Of a DNA stretch of 64,000 bases, positions 1 through 9,829 are shown in pieces. The stretch spans positions 6,657,327 to 6,721,326 of the forward strand of contig NC_084590.1 of assembly GCF_033807715.1 (NCBI RefSeq), given 5' to 3'. A model generated the notes under the pieces. The model had not been told where the DNA came from, made no database searches, and worked only from the letters and a program-made list of their open reading frames with translations. Within the stretch, counting starts at the first letter, position 1, and each line of letters starts with the position of its first letter. The translations under genes and the position numbers were made by a program. The stretch comes from Cololabis saira. Its lineage: Eukaryota; Chordata; Actinopteri; Beloniformes; Belonidae.

Positions 1-600
1 TTCTGGGTATAGTGGAGAAACTGATAGTAAAGTTCAGACTGGGCACTTGTTCAGGGTTTATCACAAGGCTCACGCCGGGGTGTCGGCCAGAACATCACTT
101 GAGGCCACAATTCAGAGTATGTGGGGAAATGAAAAGTTTAGAGGTTGATATGCTTTCAGTTTAATTTCCTTTAAAGCAGCACACAGACAGTTGGAGCTTA
201 CACTGAGTGTGGATTTCTACAAAAATATTAACAAAAAATATCATTAAACACTCATAATTATAACAGAAGTGAATAGAATTATGTTTTCTCACTCAATAAA
301 CAGAAACTCAAAACACTCATTACTCAAATATATGTAGCCGCGTAGTGCATTAATTCAGATATAATTTTCCACTGATGTGAGATAGTTCTCAAAGCTGGCC
401 TAAGTGTTACTTGTTTTCATTCGAGTGTAACATTGTTGTGAAATAAGTAAAAAGTGAAGCAGATTTTGACACTAGCATGTTGTTGCTGATTTTGGTCACA
501 AGGTGGCAATATTGACTCATATCCAAGTATAACATTTGGTATTTTTCTTCCAAAGGTTTAGTTCCTTCAGTGTTTTTTAAATAGAAAGGTTCTTGATATA
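1..600. other. AT-rich stretch, no gene recognised
   Basis: I see no convincing exon, repeat boundary or RNA gene here. It probably belongs to the intron or 5' flank of the HECT-like gene whose exon opens at 1456, because that exon begins with a splice acceptor and needs upstream exons. These may lie here or outside the window. Confidence 0.3.
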
Positions 601-1296
601 GAGGTTGGTAGAGCCAAAAATTGTACTCAAGTAAAAGTATTGGGTGATTTTCACGTTAGTGGTTGAGAGTATACAACTTTCGGGTGGATTTTACCCGACG
701 TTAGTGTTTGTGTATATATCAGATGATGTTATTACCATACTTATTGCCCCATATCATGCACAGCTATTTCCTGTCACAGGCTTGGTGACTCTGGGAGACA
801 AAAGGGAGATCCCACAGGTGATGAAAGAAAGAAAAAATTGCACACCAGGCTCCAATGCTTTTCTTTTCACCAAAGAACTAACTTTGGTGTCCTTCCTCCC
901 TGAAACAGTTTCAAAAATGAAGTCTGTCCTGCTCCTGCCATTCATGCACAAACAACCAAGCATAGGACCCACTCCCAAGCCCTAAATGATTCCCCAATTT
1001 TTCACCAATTTTACAGCTTTTTTATAGGGTCGCCCCATGATACCTTTTTTTTCATTTTTTGTGACATTGTATAAGGAAAAATGAAAGAAAAGTACCTCAA
1101 TGTATTGTTGTACTTTGATATATTTTGATGAGAAGTATTTTTTATGTGGTATATTATATCAGGTAAAATATACCTGACGTTAGTGATGGTTTTTCATGAA
1201 AGACATTGGTGTTCTAAGGTTAATATTGTTAGCAATATTGTTTTAAAGTAACAATACTCTTACTTGAGTCCAATTTTTGGCTACTCTGCCCACCTC
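601..1296. mobile_element. Nonautonomous TIR element, 'ACTCAAGTAAAAGTA' hAT family
   Basis: The left end (gaggttggtagagccaaaaa) and the right end (ttggctactctgcccacctc) are inverted copies of each other over about 45 bases. The ends match the element at 11088-12506, which has an 8-bp target duplication, and the one at 44547-45287. The target duplication here is not clear. The 113-residue open frame inside (644-985) resembles no family I know and is probably chance. Confidence 0.6.
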
Positions 1297-1455
1297 TGGA
1301 TACGGGGGAGAAAAGTGCCAAGAGAAATGTGTTCTCTAGAGTCAAATATTATAGGTAGAACTCAATTTCTCTGAGAGCCCTTATAGAACCTTCTTTTTTG
1401 AGTGTGATGGATACTATAGGTGAATAATGACATTATATCTGCTTTTGTGTTTTAG

Positions 1456-3660
1456 ATCGATCAAGACATTGTACAGCTTCTTACAGAAGAGAAACTCTCC
1501 AACTACATTCCAAGATATGGTGACCGTGTCTTTGCGAAGAATTGGAAGCAGTTATCCTCAACTGAAAGTAAAGGAGATACAGAGCAAAAAAAACAAACAT
1601 TAATAAATAGAATAAGAGAAAAGATGAGACTGCCATCCAGCTCATCAGCCACAGCATCCGGCAGCTTTAACTCCAAGACTGCACTTCTTGGAAATAAGAA
1701 TGCTGAAAAGAAGACAAGGAAAATAGAACTTGGCTGGTTGAACTACCAAGACTGTATGTACAAACAAGTAAGAAGGCCAACTGGGGGTGGAACAAGAGAG
1801 ATAGTTGTAAGCAAAGATGATACTGTATCCAGCATTATGGAAAAAGGGAAAACACTATTTTTCCCCAATGGTACATCACCAAAAGGCAAATTAGAAGACT
1901 TTGAGTGCATGCTTTCTGTCATTGGTTCTGAGGAGCCCCTTGAGGGTAGTGTCACAGTTGGAAGTTTGTTGCAGCAAACTAATCACAAGATGCTGAGAGT
2001 ATACCTCTGTACAAAGCCAATAGATTGGGGTGATTCTGATCTTAGTGATGCAACAGCAGACATGCCCGTTTTATCTGACACATCCAACATGCTTGGGCCA
2101 GCTACACATGCATCGTCCTCCTCATCCAGCCCGTCACTGTTCTCCTCCAGTCCTGTCAAAAGATCTCGGTACGGCAGTAGACTTTTCTCTTGGAGCAATC
2201 CCAATACTACCTCAACACTCCAAGCTCCTCCTGCTTCTCACACATCAAGCCAGCCTCTTATAGATATATCCAGTGATGATGAGGTTATTGTATTTGGATA
2301 TGACACACACATGCCTGATGAACTTGTCGATGGTCTTGCAGACACTCTGATATACTCACCTCTACAAGTCAAGACCACAGGAAGTCCAGATTCACCCTGT
2401 CCAGCAGCAGAGGTAGATGAGATGGAAGAACATATTATTCACATTGTGGCTTCTGACCAGGCTTCCTCCAGCACAATGGCTTCTGACCAGGCTTCCTCCA
2501 GCACAATGGCTTCTGACCAGGCTTCCTCCAGCACAATGGCTTCTGACCAGGCTTCCTCCAGCACAATGGCTTCTGACCAGGCTTCCTCCAGCACAATGGC
2601 TTATGACCAGGCTTCCACCAGCAAGATAGACATTGATTTTTTTGCAAATCCAGAGAATATAGTGGAGAAGCAAGTCATTGTGATCCGCAAAGCACACTGT
2701 CTTGTGGACATGATGAATGCATTTACAGACAGCTGCATACTAGATGCTAATATTTCAATCAGGCGTGTGCTTGAACGTGGTGAGGTTGAGGCTGGAGTTG
2801 GGAGTGGGGTCACCAGAGACTGCCTCACTGATTTCTGGGATCTGTTTTATGCAACAAAGACCTGTGGAACCAACTACAAGATCCCAATTCTTCACCACAA
2901 ATTCAAAGAGAGAGAGTGGACGGCTGTTGCTCGCATCTTGGCCTTTGGATGGCAGCAGTTTCAGTTCTTTCCCGTCCAACTTGCCCCTCCATTCCTTACA
3001 GAGGCTCTATCGCTCTCCTGTTCAGACAGCAATCTATTGGAGCCTTTCTTTCACTATATCAGTGCAACTGAGAAGGATGTGCTAACTGAGGCACTCAGCA
3101 ACTTCAAAGGGGCAGATATGGATGAACTCATCAGCATACTCAGCAGCCACAACTGCTGTGTACTTCCGACTGAAGAAAATCTGCCAAGCCTGGTGGAGGA
3201 AATAGCCCACAAAGAAATGGTACAAGAACCAGCATTTATCATTAAGTGTTGGAAGCCAATTCTGAGGTCTATTGGAGAATCCATGAGTACTGAAGGACTG
3301 AAGAAGATTATGGATAATCTCAAACCCAAGGCAAGAAACATCACCAGATCCATCGAATTCCCACGATCTATGTCACTGGAAGAACAAACTACCTCAAATC
3401 ATCTCTTGAGATTTGTAAGAGAAAGAGATGAGAAGGAGCTTGGCCTGTTCCTCAGGTACTGCACAGGGTCTGACTTGTTCCTATGTAAGACCATTAACGT
3501 CACATTCACAGCAGAACAGCCGCAGTTCGCGAGGTCACCTTTGGCTCACACCTGTAGTTGTTCTTTGGAATTGGCATGTAACTACAAAGACTATGCAGAT
3601 TTTAGAACAGAATTCATCTCTGTGTTGAAGAGTGGAGTGTGGGTGATGGATTTGTCCTAA
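1456..3660 (+). CDS. HECT-like E3 ubiquitin ligase, terminal exon (transposon-associated fish family)
   Basis: This is a terminal coding exon. A splice acceptor (tttgtgttttag) ends at 1455 and the frame is open from 1456, in phase with the methionine at 1624, giving 734 residues to the stop at 3660. The N-terminal 50 or so residues (LLTEEKLSNYIPRYGDR) resemble the short helical module found before the HECT region in fish G2/M-phase-specific E3 ligase-like proteins. A Ser-rich low-complexity middle follows, then a region of about 290 residues with HECT-type signatures. The C-terminus keeps LAHTCSCSLEL, where TC sits at the expected catalytic cysteine position (around residue 640 counted from 1624), and ends in a Y-x-x-F-x-x-E-F-x-x-VL tail. 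Known of the family: HECT enzymes form a thioester with ubiquitin before transfer. Inferred: this belongs to a highly multiplied, probably transposon-carried fish family, not a single-copy host gene. The convergent integrase gene at 5687-8794 supports that. The first exons were not found. Confidence 0.72.
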   Translation: MDQDIVQLLTEEKLSNYIPRYGDRVFAKNWKQLSSTESKGDTEQKKQTLINRIREKMRLPSSSSATASGSFNSKTALLGNKNAEKKTRKIELGWLNYQDCMYKQVRRPTGGGTREIVVSKDDTVSSIMEKGKTLFFPNGTSPKGKLEDFECMLSVIGSEEPLEGSVTVGSLLQQTNHKMLRVYLCTKPIDWGDSDLSDATADMPVLSDTSNMLGPATHASSSSSSPSLFSSSPVKRSRYGSRLFSWSNPNTTSTLQAPPASHTSSQPLIDISSDDEVIVFGYDTHMPDELVDGLADTLIYSPLQVKTTGSPDSPCPAAEVDEMEEHIIHIVASDQASSSTMASDQASSSTMASDQASSSTMASDQASSSTMASDQASSSTMAYDQASTSKIDIDFFANPENIVEKQVIVIRKAHCLVDMMNAFTDSCILDANISIRRVLERGEVEAGVGSGVTRDCLTDFWDLFYATKTCGTNYKIPILHHKFKEREWTAVARILAFGWQQFQFFPVQLAPPFLTEALSLSCSDSNLLEPFFHYISATEKDVLTEALSNFKGADMDELISILSSHNCCVLPTEENLPSLVEEIAHKEMVQEPAFIIKCWKPILRSIGESMSTEGLKKIMDNLKPKARNITRSIEFPRSMSLEEQTTSNHLLRFVRERDEKELGLFLRYCTGSDLFLCKTINVTFTAEQPQFARSPLAHTCSCSLELACNYKDYADFRTEFISVLKSGVWVMDLS
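2449..2628 (+). repeat. 30-bp in-frame coding minisatellite (ASDQASSSTM units)
   Basis: Five identical 30-bp units run from 2449 to 2598, each encoding ASDQASSSTM. A sixth, diverged unit (AYDQASTSK) follows to about 2625. The unit length preserves frame, so copy-number change only lengthens the Ser-rich linker before the HECT-like region. Confidence 0.95.
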
Positions 3661-3666
3661 GTCAAA

Positions 3667-3716
3667 TACACGCACACACACATGCACGCACGCACGCACG
3701 CACGCACGCACACACG

Positions 3717-3773
<57 letters not shown>

Positions 3774-3775
3774 AT

Positions 3776-3868
<93 letters not shown>
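3667..3868. repeat. (CA)n / (ACGC)n microsatellite
   Basis: About 200 bases of CA dinucleotides with ACGC variants near the left end and one interruption (cccatccaca) near 3771. It begins only six bases after the HECT-like stop codon. The poly-TH and poly-CV open frames across it are artefacts. Confidence 0.98.
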
Positions 3869-3871
<3 letters not shown>

Positions 3872-4445
3872 GTTTACCGCAACATAACCATGACACTTCA
3901 GTTGACAGCTACAAGGTGAGTGTCAAGTGTCATGTTTTCTGTGTGCTATAGACCCACTCACCCCAATTCACTGATGAACAGAAAACTTTACAAACAGGTG
4001 TTACACATCTAATCACAATGGATTGCAGCCAGACAGGAAAACAACATTACTACCTACTGATTTACATTTCTGGTTACTGTTAGGCAGCGTCATCTTTTAT
4101 AGTATCTGCAGGTTCTACATGTGGAGGGCAGATGCATCATTGTAGTACAAGGAGGTAGATTTTTCTTTTCAATGTATGATTTCTTTAAAATTTGAATATG
4201 ACAGCTGAAGGAAAATGGTAAAAAAAAGTCACACATAAGTTAATATTTCAATAAAGCCATTTGTATTTACATGAAAAGAAAGTTGTTGTAAGAAAATGGC
4301 CAACTATTGGTGTATGTTTTTCCATTGTTTAGTGTTGTTAAAATTAAACCTAAACATAGTTCATAAATTACAAGGTTTGAAATCCTATGCAGATCTTCAA
4401 ACCTGGAAGACCTACTATTGTCAGTACTGTTCTGTGTTGTCACTG

Positions 4446-4830
4446 TCAAAGGAATATTTCACTTTAGAGTAACTTGTCAAGTTTCAGCAGTCTTACCTCT
4501 ATCTAAAGTTATCTACCAGTACAAATAAGCTAGTGACCACTGCTGTTCCTTTCTGCTGTCAACATCACCACTCCTCCCAGGTGTCAGGCCCCTCATTCTC
4601 TTCCTTTGACTCAGAAAAAAAATTACACAGAATGTTGCTGTATTGTTTGTTTATAATTCACAAGTATGATATTTAGACTAGGCCCTTGAAAATGAATGGG
4701 AGTGAACGAGGAGCCTGACACCTAGGAGTAGTGGTTAGTAGGTGGTGTTGGTGGTCTTGTAGATTACTTAACATAGATGTAAGGCTGCTGATTTTGACTT
4801 GTTCTAATAAAGCAAAATATCCCTTTAAGA
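4446..4830. mobile_element. Diverged palindromic MITE-like element
   Basis: The segment 4446-4600 (caaaggaatatttcacttta ... ggtgtcaggcccctcattc) recurs in inverted, diverged form at about 4690-4830 (gaggagcctgacacctagga ... aaatatccctttaaga). Long, imperfect inverted arms with a short spacer suggest a nonautonomous DNA element. No target duplication was resolved. Confidence 0.55.
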
Positions 4831-4839
4831 GAAGGGGAA

Positions 4840-5686
4840 TATGTTAGCCTATATGTGTTTCATTTATATACCAGTTTTTATACTGATTTTGTTTTTATTA
4901 ATTTGATTTAGAATAGTGCAGTGCCCCACTAATAGGACCCTGTACTTTCCTGGGTCCAACCTCATGTTTTTTTTAAATGAAAGCACTGGCTTATGGGTTT
5001 GAAATGTTTGCAATTAAAATGTTTAATAAATGAAAAGGTTTTAACTGTTTGTAATGTTCACTGTCTTTATTTCACAGTGTAAAGGTGTCAACAAAGATTT
5101 TGGTAGTCAGTTAGTCAGTTGTAATGCTTTATTACCATGCTGAATTAGCCATTTCCTGGAAGATATCTCTGATAAATATGATATTCAATGGGATACTTTT
5201 GCATTATTGCATGTGAAAAAGTCAAACTTTACAGACTTGTCGATGAAATAAACTAATCAGTTAGTCGACCAATTCTATGTCTACTAGTTGACTAAGAATT
5301 TCTTTAATCAAGGACAGCACTACGCTAAAGTGATTTTCAACATTTTTCAACATTTGCATAGAATGGACCCAGCATTTATTACATATTAGCGACACAGAAC
5401 CCAATTTGATGTAAACTTGTCTCTTGGACCCACATCTTAGAATAATTTGGGCTGACACAACAATGATAACAAAATACACAAGACTAACAACAATAAAAAA
5501 CAACAACCTGGCCCATTACACAAAAATCACATTATCTTGGTAAAACATTTCAACACAGCATCAACTGATGCAAAGACCAACAATACTTAAGAAATGTAAA
5601 CTTTTGGAGAAGCCTCATTACTGGAGATGCTATCATTGTCATTACTGTATTAGAACGATGGACAGCATCTGACTATCCTAAAGACA
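4840..5686. other. AT-rich spacer between convergent HECT-like and integrase genes
   Basis: No gene or clear repeat is seen. The polyadenylation sites of both convergent genes should fall in 3661-5686. AATAAA-like motifs occur but none can be assigned with confidence. Confidence 0.3.
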
Positions 5687-6043
5687 TCAATGATGAGGCT
5701 CTGGCAGGAGTGCCCTTATTAAAGGCCTTAAGTCTTTGTAAAGTCTTATACCCTCTGCAGCACTAGGAGACTGTGCTAATGTTATGTTGTTCTCTTCCAT
5801 AACCACCAAACAGAGCTCATGGAGGTCATGGTCACAGGGAATGTCTGTTTTCCACAGACAGATGTCCTCTTGGAGAACAATATCCACTCTTTCATATGCT
5901 AGTGGATGCAAATAATTTTGTGCATGATAGAGCTCAGGTACATTGTACATCAGACATGGTTTTCCATGATACAAAGCAAGTCCGTTTCCACCTGGTCGAA
6001 TGCGATGGTTGTCCCACATTGTCACAATGGTGTCCAGCTCGTT
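5687..6043 (-). CDS. DDE integrase/transposase, exon 2 (C-terminal 118 residues)
   Basis: A splice acceptor (gtgttgcag on the minus strand, ending at 6044) opens this exon in phase 0, matching the phase-0 donor at 7948. It starts NELDTIVTMWDNHRIRPGGN and runs to a stop at 5687. The sequence continues the family's C-terminal part, with conserved Trp, Arg and Gly and an acidic stretch. The intron of about 1.9 kb holds a hAT-type MITE (6391-6612) and a possible solo LTR (7128-7692). Confidence 0.82.
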   Translation of the reverse strand, partial: NELDTIVTMWDNHRIRPGGNGLALYHGKPCLMYNVPELYHAQNYLHPLAYERVDIVLQEDICLWKTDIPCDHDLHELCLVVMEENNITLAQSPSAAEGIRLYKDLRPLIRALLPEPHH

Positions 6044-6390
6044 CTGCAACACAAAAACATGAGGATTTCAATACATATGATGAGTTCTTTTGAAAATTAG
6101 TACATAGCACCATAATTGGGAAATGCAGGATTCAATATGATTTTTTTATGCTATGGTGGAGTTATCAGCAGAATAGTTACAGTGCTCCAGTTTCCTAGAT
6201 TGAGCCTATTGAGTCTATATCAAAACCATGGGAAGCTCCACTTCAGCAGGGTTACATCATTTCTGTGAATTAAATGCTGTAGTGTCAAAAATATAACCCA
6301 TGTAGGTCTGTTATGTTAACCCACTATTAAACTCTATGTTACCATAGTGTAGTTACATGTTAAAGTAACAATAATGAAAGCACATGTTTC

Positions 6391-6612
6391 AGGGGTGTCG
6401 GACTCCAGTCCTCGAGGGCCAGTGTCCCTGCAGGTTTTAGATGTTTCCCTGCTTCATTGCACCATGATACAAGTGACTGTATCATCAACAGAACTACCCA
6501 GACTTTTATGAGAAGCTGGTGACGATGATTAATTAGAATCAGGTGTGTTAAAGCAGTGAAACATCTAAAACATGCAGGACACCGGCCCTTCTGGGATTCA
6601 GTTTGACACCTG
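6391..6612. mobile_element. Short hAT-type MITE (CAGGGGTGTC ... GACACCTG)
   Basis: The ends are the CAGGGGTGTC / GACACCTG type seen in many short fish and mammalian hAT derivatives. The inner sequence is self-complementary (acatctaaaac / gttttagatgt). No clean 8-bp duplication is visible. It sits inside the integrase intron. Confidence 0.65.
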
Positions 6613-7127
6613 TGTATCTAGCCCATTGTTAATAGAGAAGCAGAGCAGGAACCCTGCTATATTAAGAAATAAAATTATGTTGCATTTTAAGAGTGGCCTT
6701 TAATAATAAGTGGCAGGATATCAGGATTGTTCAGTGAACATTTAGGTGGTTGGTAGGCAATAAATCAAGATAGTCAAACATTTACAACATTTCAATTGAT
6801 AATGATAAGAGATGTCACCCTGCCTATGTATTAGAGACCCACAAAGACCAGAGCCAGATTCATAACTGATGAATACACATAAACAGTAAAAAAAACACAC
6901 AAATAAACTGATTGATTTATCCTCTACTTGTGAAACAGCTTGTGTAAAGGACCATCTTGAGTCATAATTTACTTCATTGATATATTTTTTCTTTATGATA
7001 ATATGGGATTTGTTATTAGTATTATGTCGGCTGGTTATTCTTTGGATGTATCTTAGAATTATAATGTCTTTCGTATATATTGTATTTTGTATTTTTTGTA
7101 TTTTGTATATTGTATTTTAATATGATT
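6613..7127. other. AT-rich intron sequence
   Basis: No gene or repeat boundary is recognised. A short run of TTTTGTATT units lies at 7078-7120. Confidence 0.3.
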
Positions 7128-7692
7128 TGTAGGAAAATTGACCGGAAAATCCGCCACATTATTGAAAAGGTCCGGTGGACCCCGCGGCTTGGATCATCAG
7201 CTGGCTTTCATGGCAGCCGGGTACACCTTAAACTTCCCTGGGCCTTTCATACAAGATTGAGTCTTTTTGTCATCTGTGGCTCTGTCTCGGACAGTCCATA
7301 CATTTTCTTTATAATACCAATGGTGACGAACGGACAATCACCTATTCGTCTATATGAGAAGAAAGAAGTTCCTTGTTTGCATTCCTTGGAGAGCGCAGCG
7401 AGGAACGATGTTTGTTTGTTTTCTTGCTGTTTTCTTAACATTTAGATATAGTTGTGTATGTTTTTAGTATTGTATAATTTAATTAGGACCTGTTTCATTC
7501 ATGAGTTGTCTGTACGCGCTGTGGAAATTAGTTTTATGAATTGTTTGTATCCCTTTTTTTTCTATATAGTTTTCACGGTGTCGTAAGGACTCAATGAAAG
7601 AATGTCGGCATGATTCCGTATGCGACTCCAATAAAGAAACCTTAGGCATCAGTCGAGACTCTCTATCTTTCTTCAATCCAAGGTCTGCTACA
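7128..7692. mobile_element. Possible solo LTR
   Basis: The segment opens TGTAG and closes CTACA, the inverted ends typical of an LTR. It carries an AATAAA signal near 7630, about 60 bases before the end. The flanks (gatt / gctt) are not an exact duplication and no second copy is in the window, so the call is tentative. Confidence 0.33.
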
Positions 7693-7948
7693 GCTTGTAA
7701 AGTTGATTTGATAAGAGCTCGAGTTTCAAGGTTCTATAAAGAGCGCGCAGCGGTGCGTAATAGTCGTGCGTAATGACAGCCCCTCGCCGGTGAGACACAA
7801 TAAACTGTATTCTTTCTGTCATCGTCGTCACATTGACAGGTGGAGCTTACAGACATGTATACAGAAAGGTGGAGCAGACGGCAAATTGCATCAAAACACA
7901 AAATACAGCCATGGGCTGTAGGCTATAATGAAAATGTGGAGGACTTAC

Positions 7949-8794
7949 TTGGATAATCTTTAAAAAGCAGAATTGGATGAGACCCTTGTCTATGAAATCC
8001 CCATTAAAGTCCCCAGTTGCCTGGAACTCCCGGAAGATGTCCCTCCAGTAGTTGGCGTTCTGTCTCCTGTAGATCCCCCACCAGCTCTCGATCCGTTGGT
8101 TTGCTGTGCTGCGTCCTTGGAACACACACGGCCCATGCACAACACCAGTGTCATCTTCTCGGAAGAAGTGTTGCAGCCTATTTACATGGACATTTTCAGT
8201 TCCCAAATCCGATCGGATTATCTTTGGACACCCCCCAAGTTCTGTGACTGCATTAATAAAGTAGGCTGCAATAATTTTGGGGTCACTATTGGAAGTGTTT
8301 GCTTGCATCCAGATTATATGACGCGAAAACCCATCAATGCATCCGTTTATTCCAATGCCGAAAGGAGTCAGCTTGTCATAGGAGTCCATGTGCCATAAAT
8401 AATTGGGCCCTGGAACACTATAACATCTTCTCCGAAGTCTTGTTCCTCTCCGTAGCAGTACACCCTCTGGGTCAAGATGTGACTGAACCTCCTGAACAAT
8501 GTCTCGAGTAACGCGCAATCCAGCCAATCTGCACCTCTCGTGCATCATTCTGTAACCATGGAGACGACCCGATCCTCTTATCTGGTTGCTGATGAAGTTA
8601 ACAATCTCAGCAGGATCACTCAACCGCCGCCTGTGAAGTTGTAGCCGGGATAGTCTTCGCCTTAAATGACGAGGACTAATATGAAATCCATCTCTGACAG
8701 AAAGACACAATGCAATTTCTGCCTGTGTTAGACCTTGGTTGAAGTACATCCTGATGCGTTGATTAATAGATAATCCTTGATCTGCCATTTTCAC
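7949..8794 (-). CDS. DDE integrase/transposase (integrase core, IS3-like eukaryotic family), exon 1
   Basis: This is the first coding exon of a two-exon minus-strand gene. It encodes 282 residues from the ATG at 8794 and ends in phase 0 at 7949 before a donor GTAAGT. Exon 2 (6043-5687) adds 118 residues, giving about 400 in total. Residues 10-60 form a helix-turn-helix-like, Arg-rich DNA-binding region (GLTQAEIALCLSVRDG). The catalytic triad is visible: D137 in YLWHMDSYD, D196 in IIRSDLGTEN and E236 in NQRIESWW, a DDE set with 39 residues between the second D and the E. Known of the family: this core is common in fish genomes and belongs to integrase-type transposases related to bacterial IS3 and retroviral integrases. 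Inferred: it mobilises the element that also carries the HECT-like gene. Both exons are free of stops and frameshifts, so the copy looks recent or constrained. Confidence 0.85.
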
Positions 8795-9100
8795 CTCCGT
8801 GGACAGCCAAATAAACGTTGTTAACGTTAACGTGGCAGCTCGTCAGGCTGAGCTGAGGATGATCCGAACCAGCGAGACTTGATCACATAAATAAAAGTAT
8901 TCTGTTATGACGAATTAATTCGTTATCACGACAAAACGATTTTTGTTATGTCGAGATAATGAATTAAATTAATTCGTTATCACGACAAAACGATTTTTGT
9001 TATGTCGAGATAATGAATTAAATTAATTCGTTATCACGACAAAACAATTTTTGTTATATCGAGATAACGAAATAATAAGTCGTTATCACGAGATAACAGT
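8795..9100 (-). promoter_or_regulatory. Upstream region of integrase gene with 54-bp palindromic tandem repeats
   Basis: Three 54-bp units start at 8913, 8967 and 9021. Each contains facing partly inverted motifs (ttcgttatcacgacaaaa and ttttgttatgtcgagataat), followed by a short fourth fragment (tcgttatcacgagataac). They lie 120-300 bases upstream of the integrase start. They could be transposase-binding sites, a subterminal repeat array or an unrelated satellite. The element terminus was not identified. Confidence 0.55.
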
Positions 9101-9387
9101 GCAAAAAAAAAGAAAAAAACAGTGCAAAAATAAAAAAGGGGCATGGCCGTTCTCGGCTTCCGTAAATTTCAAATAAAGCGATAGAATTGTTATTTTTTTC
9201 TCTTTATCGTATAATGTTAACAAAGTGTAATGCAATTCATGTCATGGGTCGTGTATTTTGAAAGATCAAATACTCAACATCCCATATTATCGATTTATCG
9301 TGGCAATAAAACTTTGAAAATCGACTGTCCGCATGCGCAGATCCACAAAGTAGCATTTCTCGGCAGGGAGCAGAAATTAGAACACCG

Positions 9388-9505
9388 TGTGGCTCTGAGT
9401 AGTACGTCCCAATTAATGCACACTACTGATATTTACTCAAAAGTGTGCCGAAATTAAAGCATACTTTTTGAGTATATTATACTGTTTAGCATGGCATTTG
9501 GGACG
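9388..9505. mobile_element. Small inverted-repeat MITE-like segment
   Basis: Facing motifs agtacgtcccaa and ttgggacgcac bracket an AT-rich core of about 100 bases. This resembles a common fish repeat. Boundaries are uncertain. Confidence 0.35.
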
Positions 9506-9829
9506 CACCGAGTGTTGAGCAACAAAGAAATTCCTATAAATCCGTGCATTTCCAGCTGAGAGTCCGTTACCATAGGAACACACTAGCGTCTCCATTTATC
9601 CCGACTTTTCCGCAGGGCCATGAACGCGGCGCAGGCAGGCGCGCGCGATTTACCGTTTAAAACCATTAAAACTGAAAATTAACGTCATTTCAGTTTCTCT
9701 TCAAATAACACCAGAGTGCGGTCCACTGTCCACTCAGACCGGCGCTTTTCCGTGAGTACCAGCCAGCTATAGAACCTCTAAAAACCACTTAATTAAGTTA
9801 ATGAGCTACTCGGGTCCAGTGTAGCAGTT

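Noticed and set aside
644..985. 113-codon frame upstream of the HECT-like exon as a missing exon
   Set aside because: Inside a MITE, wrong context for splicing to 1456, and no similarity to the family's N-terminus.
3535..3951. Poly-(TH) and poly-(CV) frames
   Set aside because: Direct consequence of the CA microsatellite.
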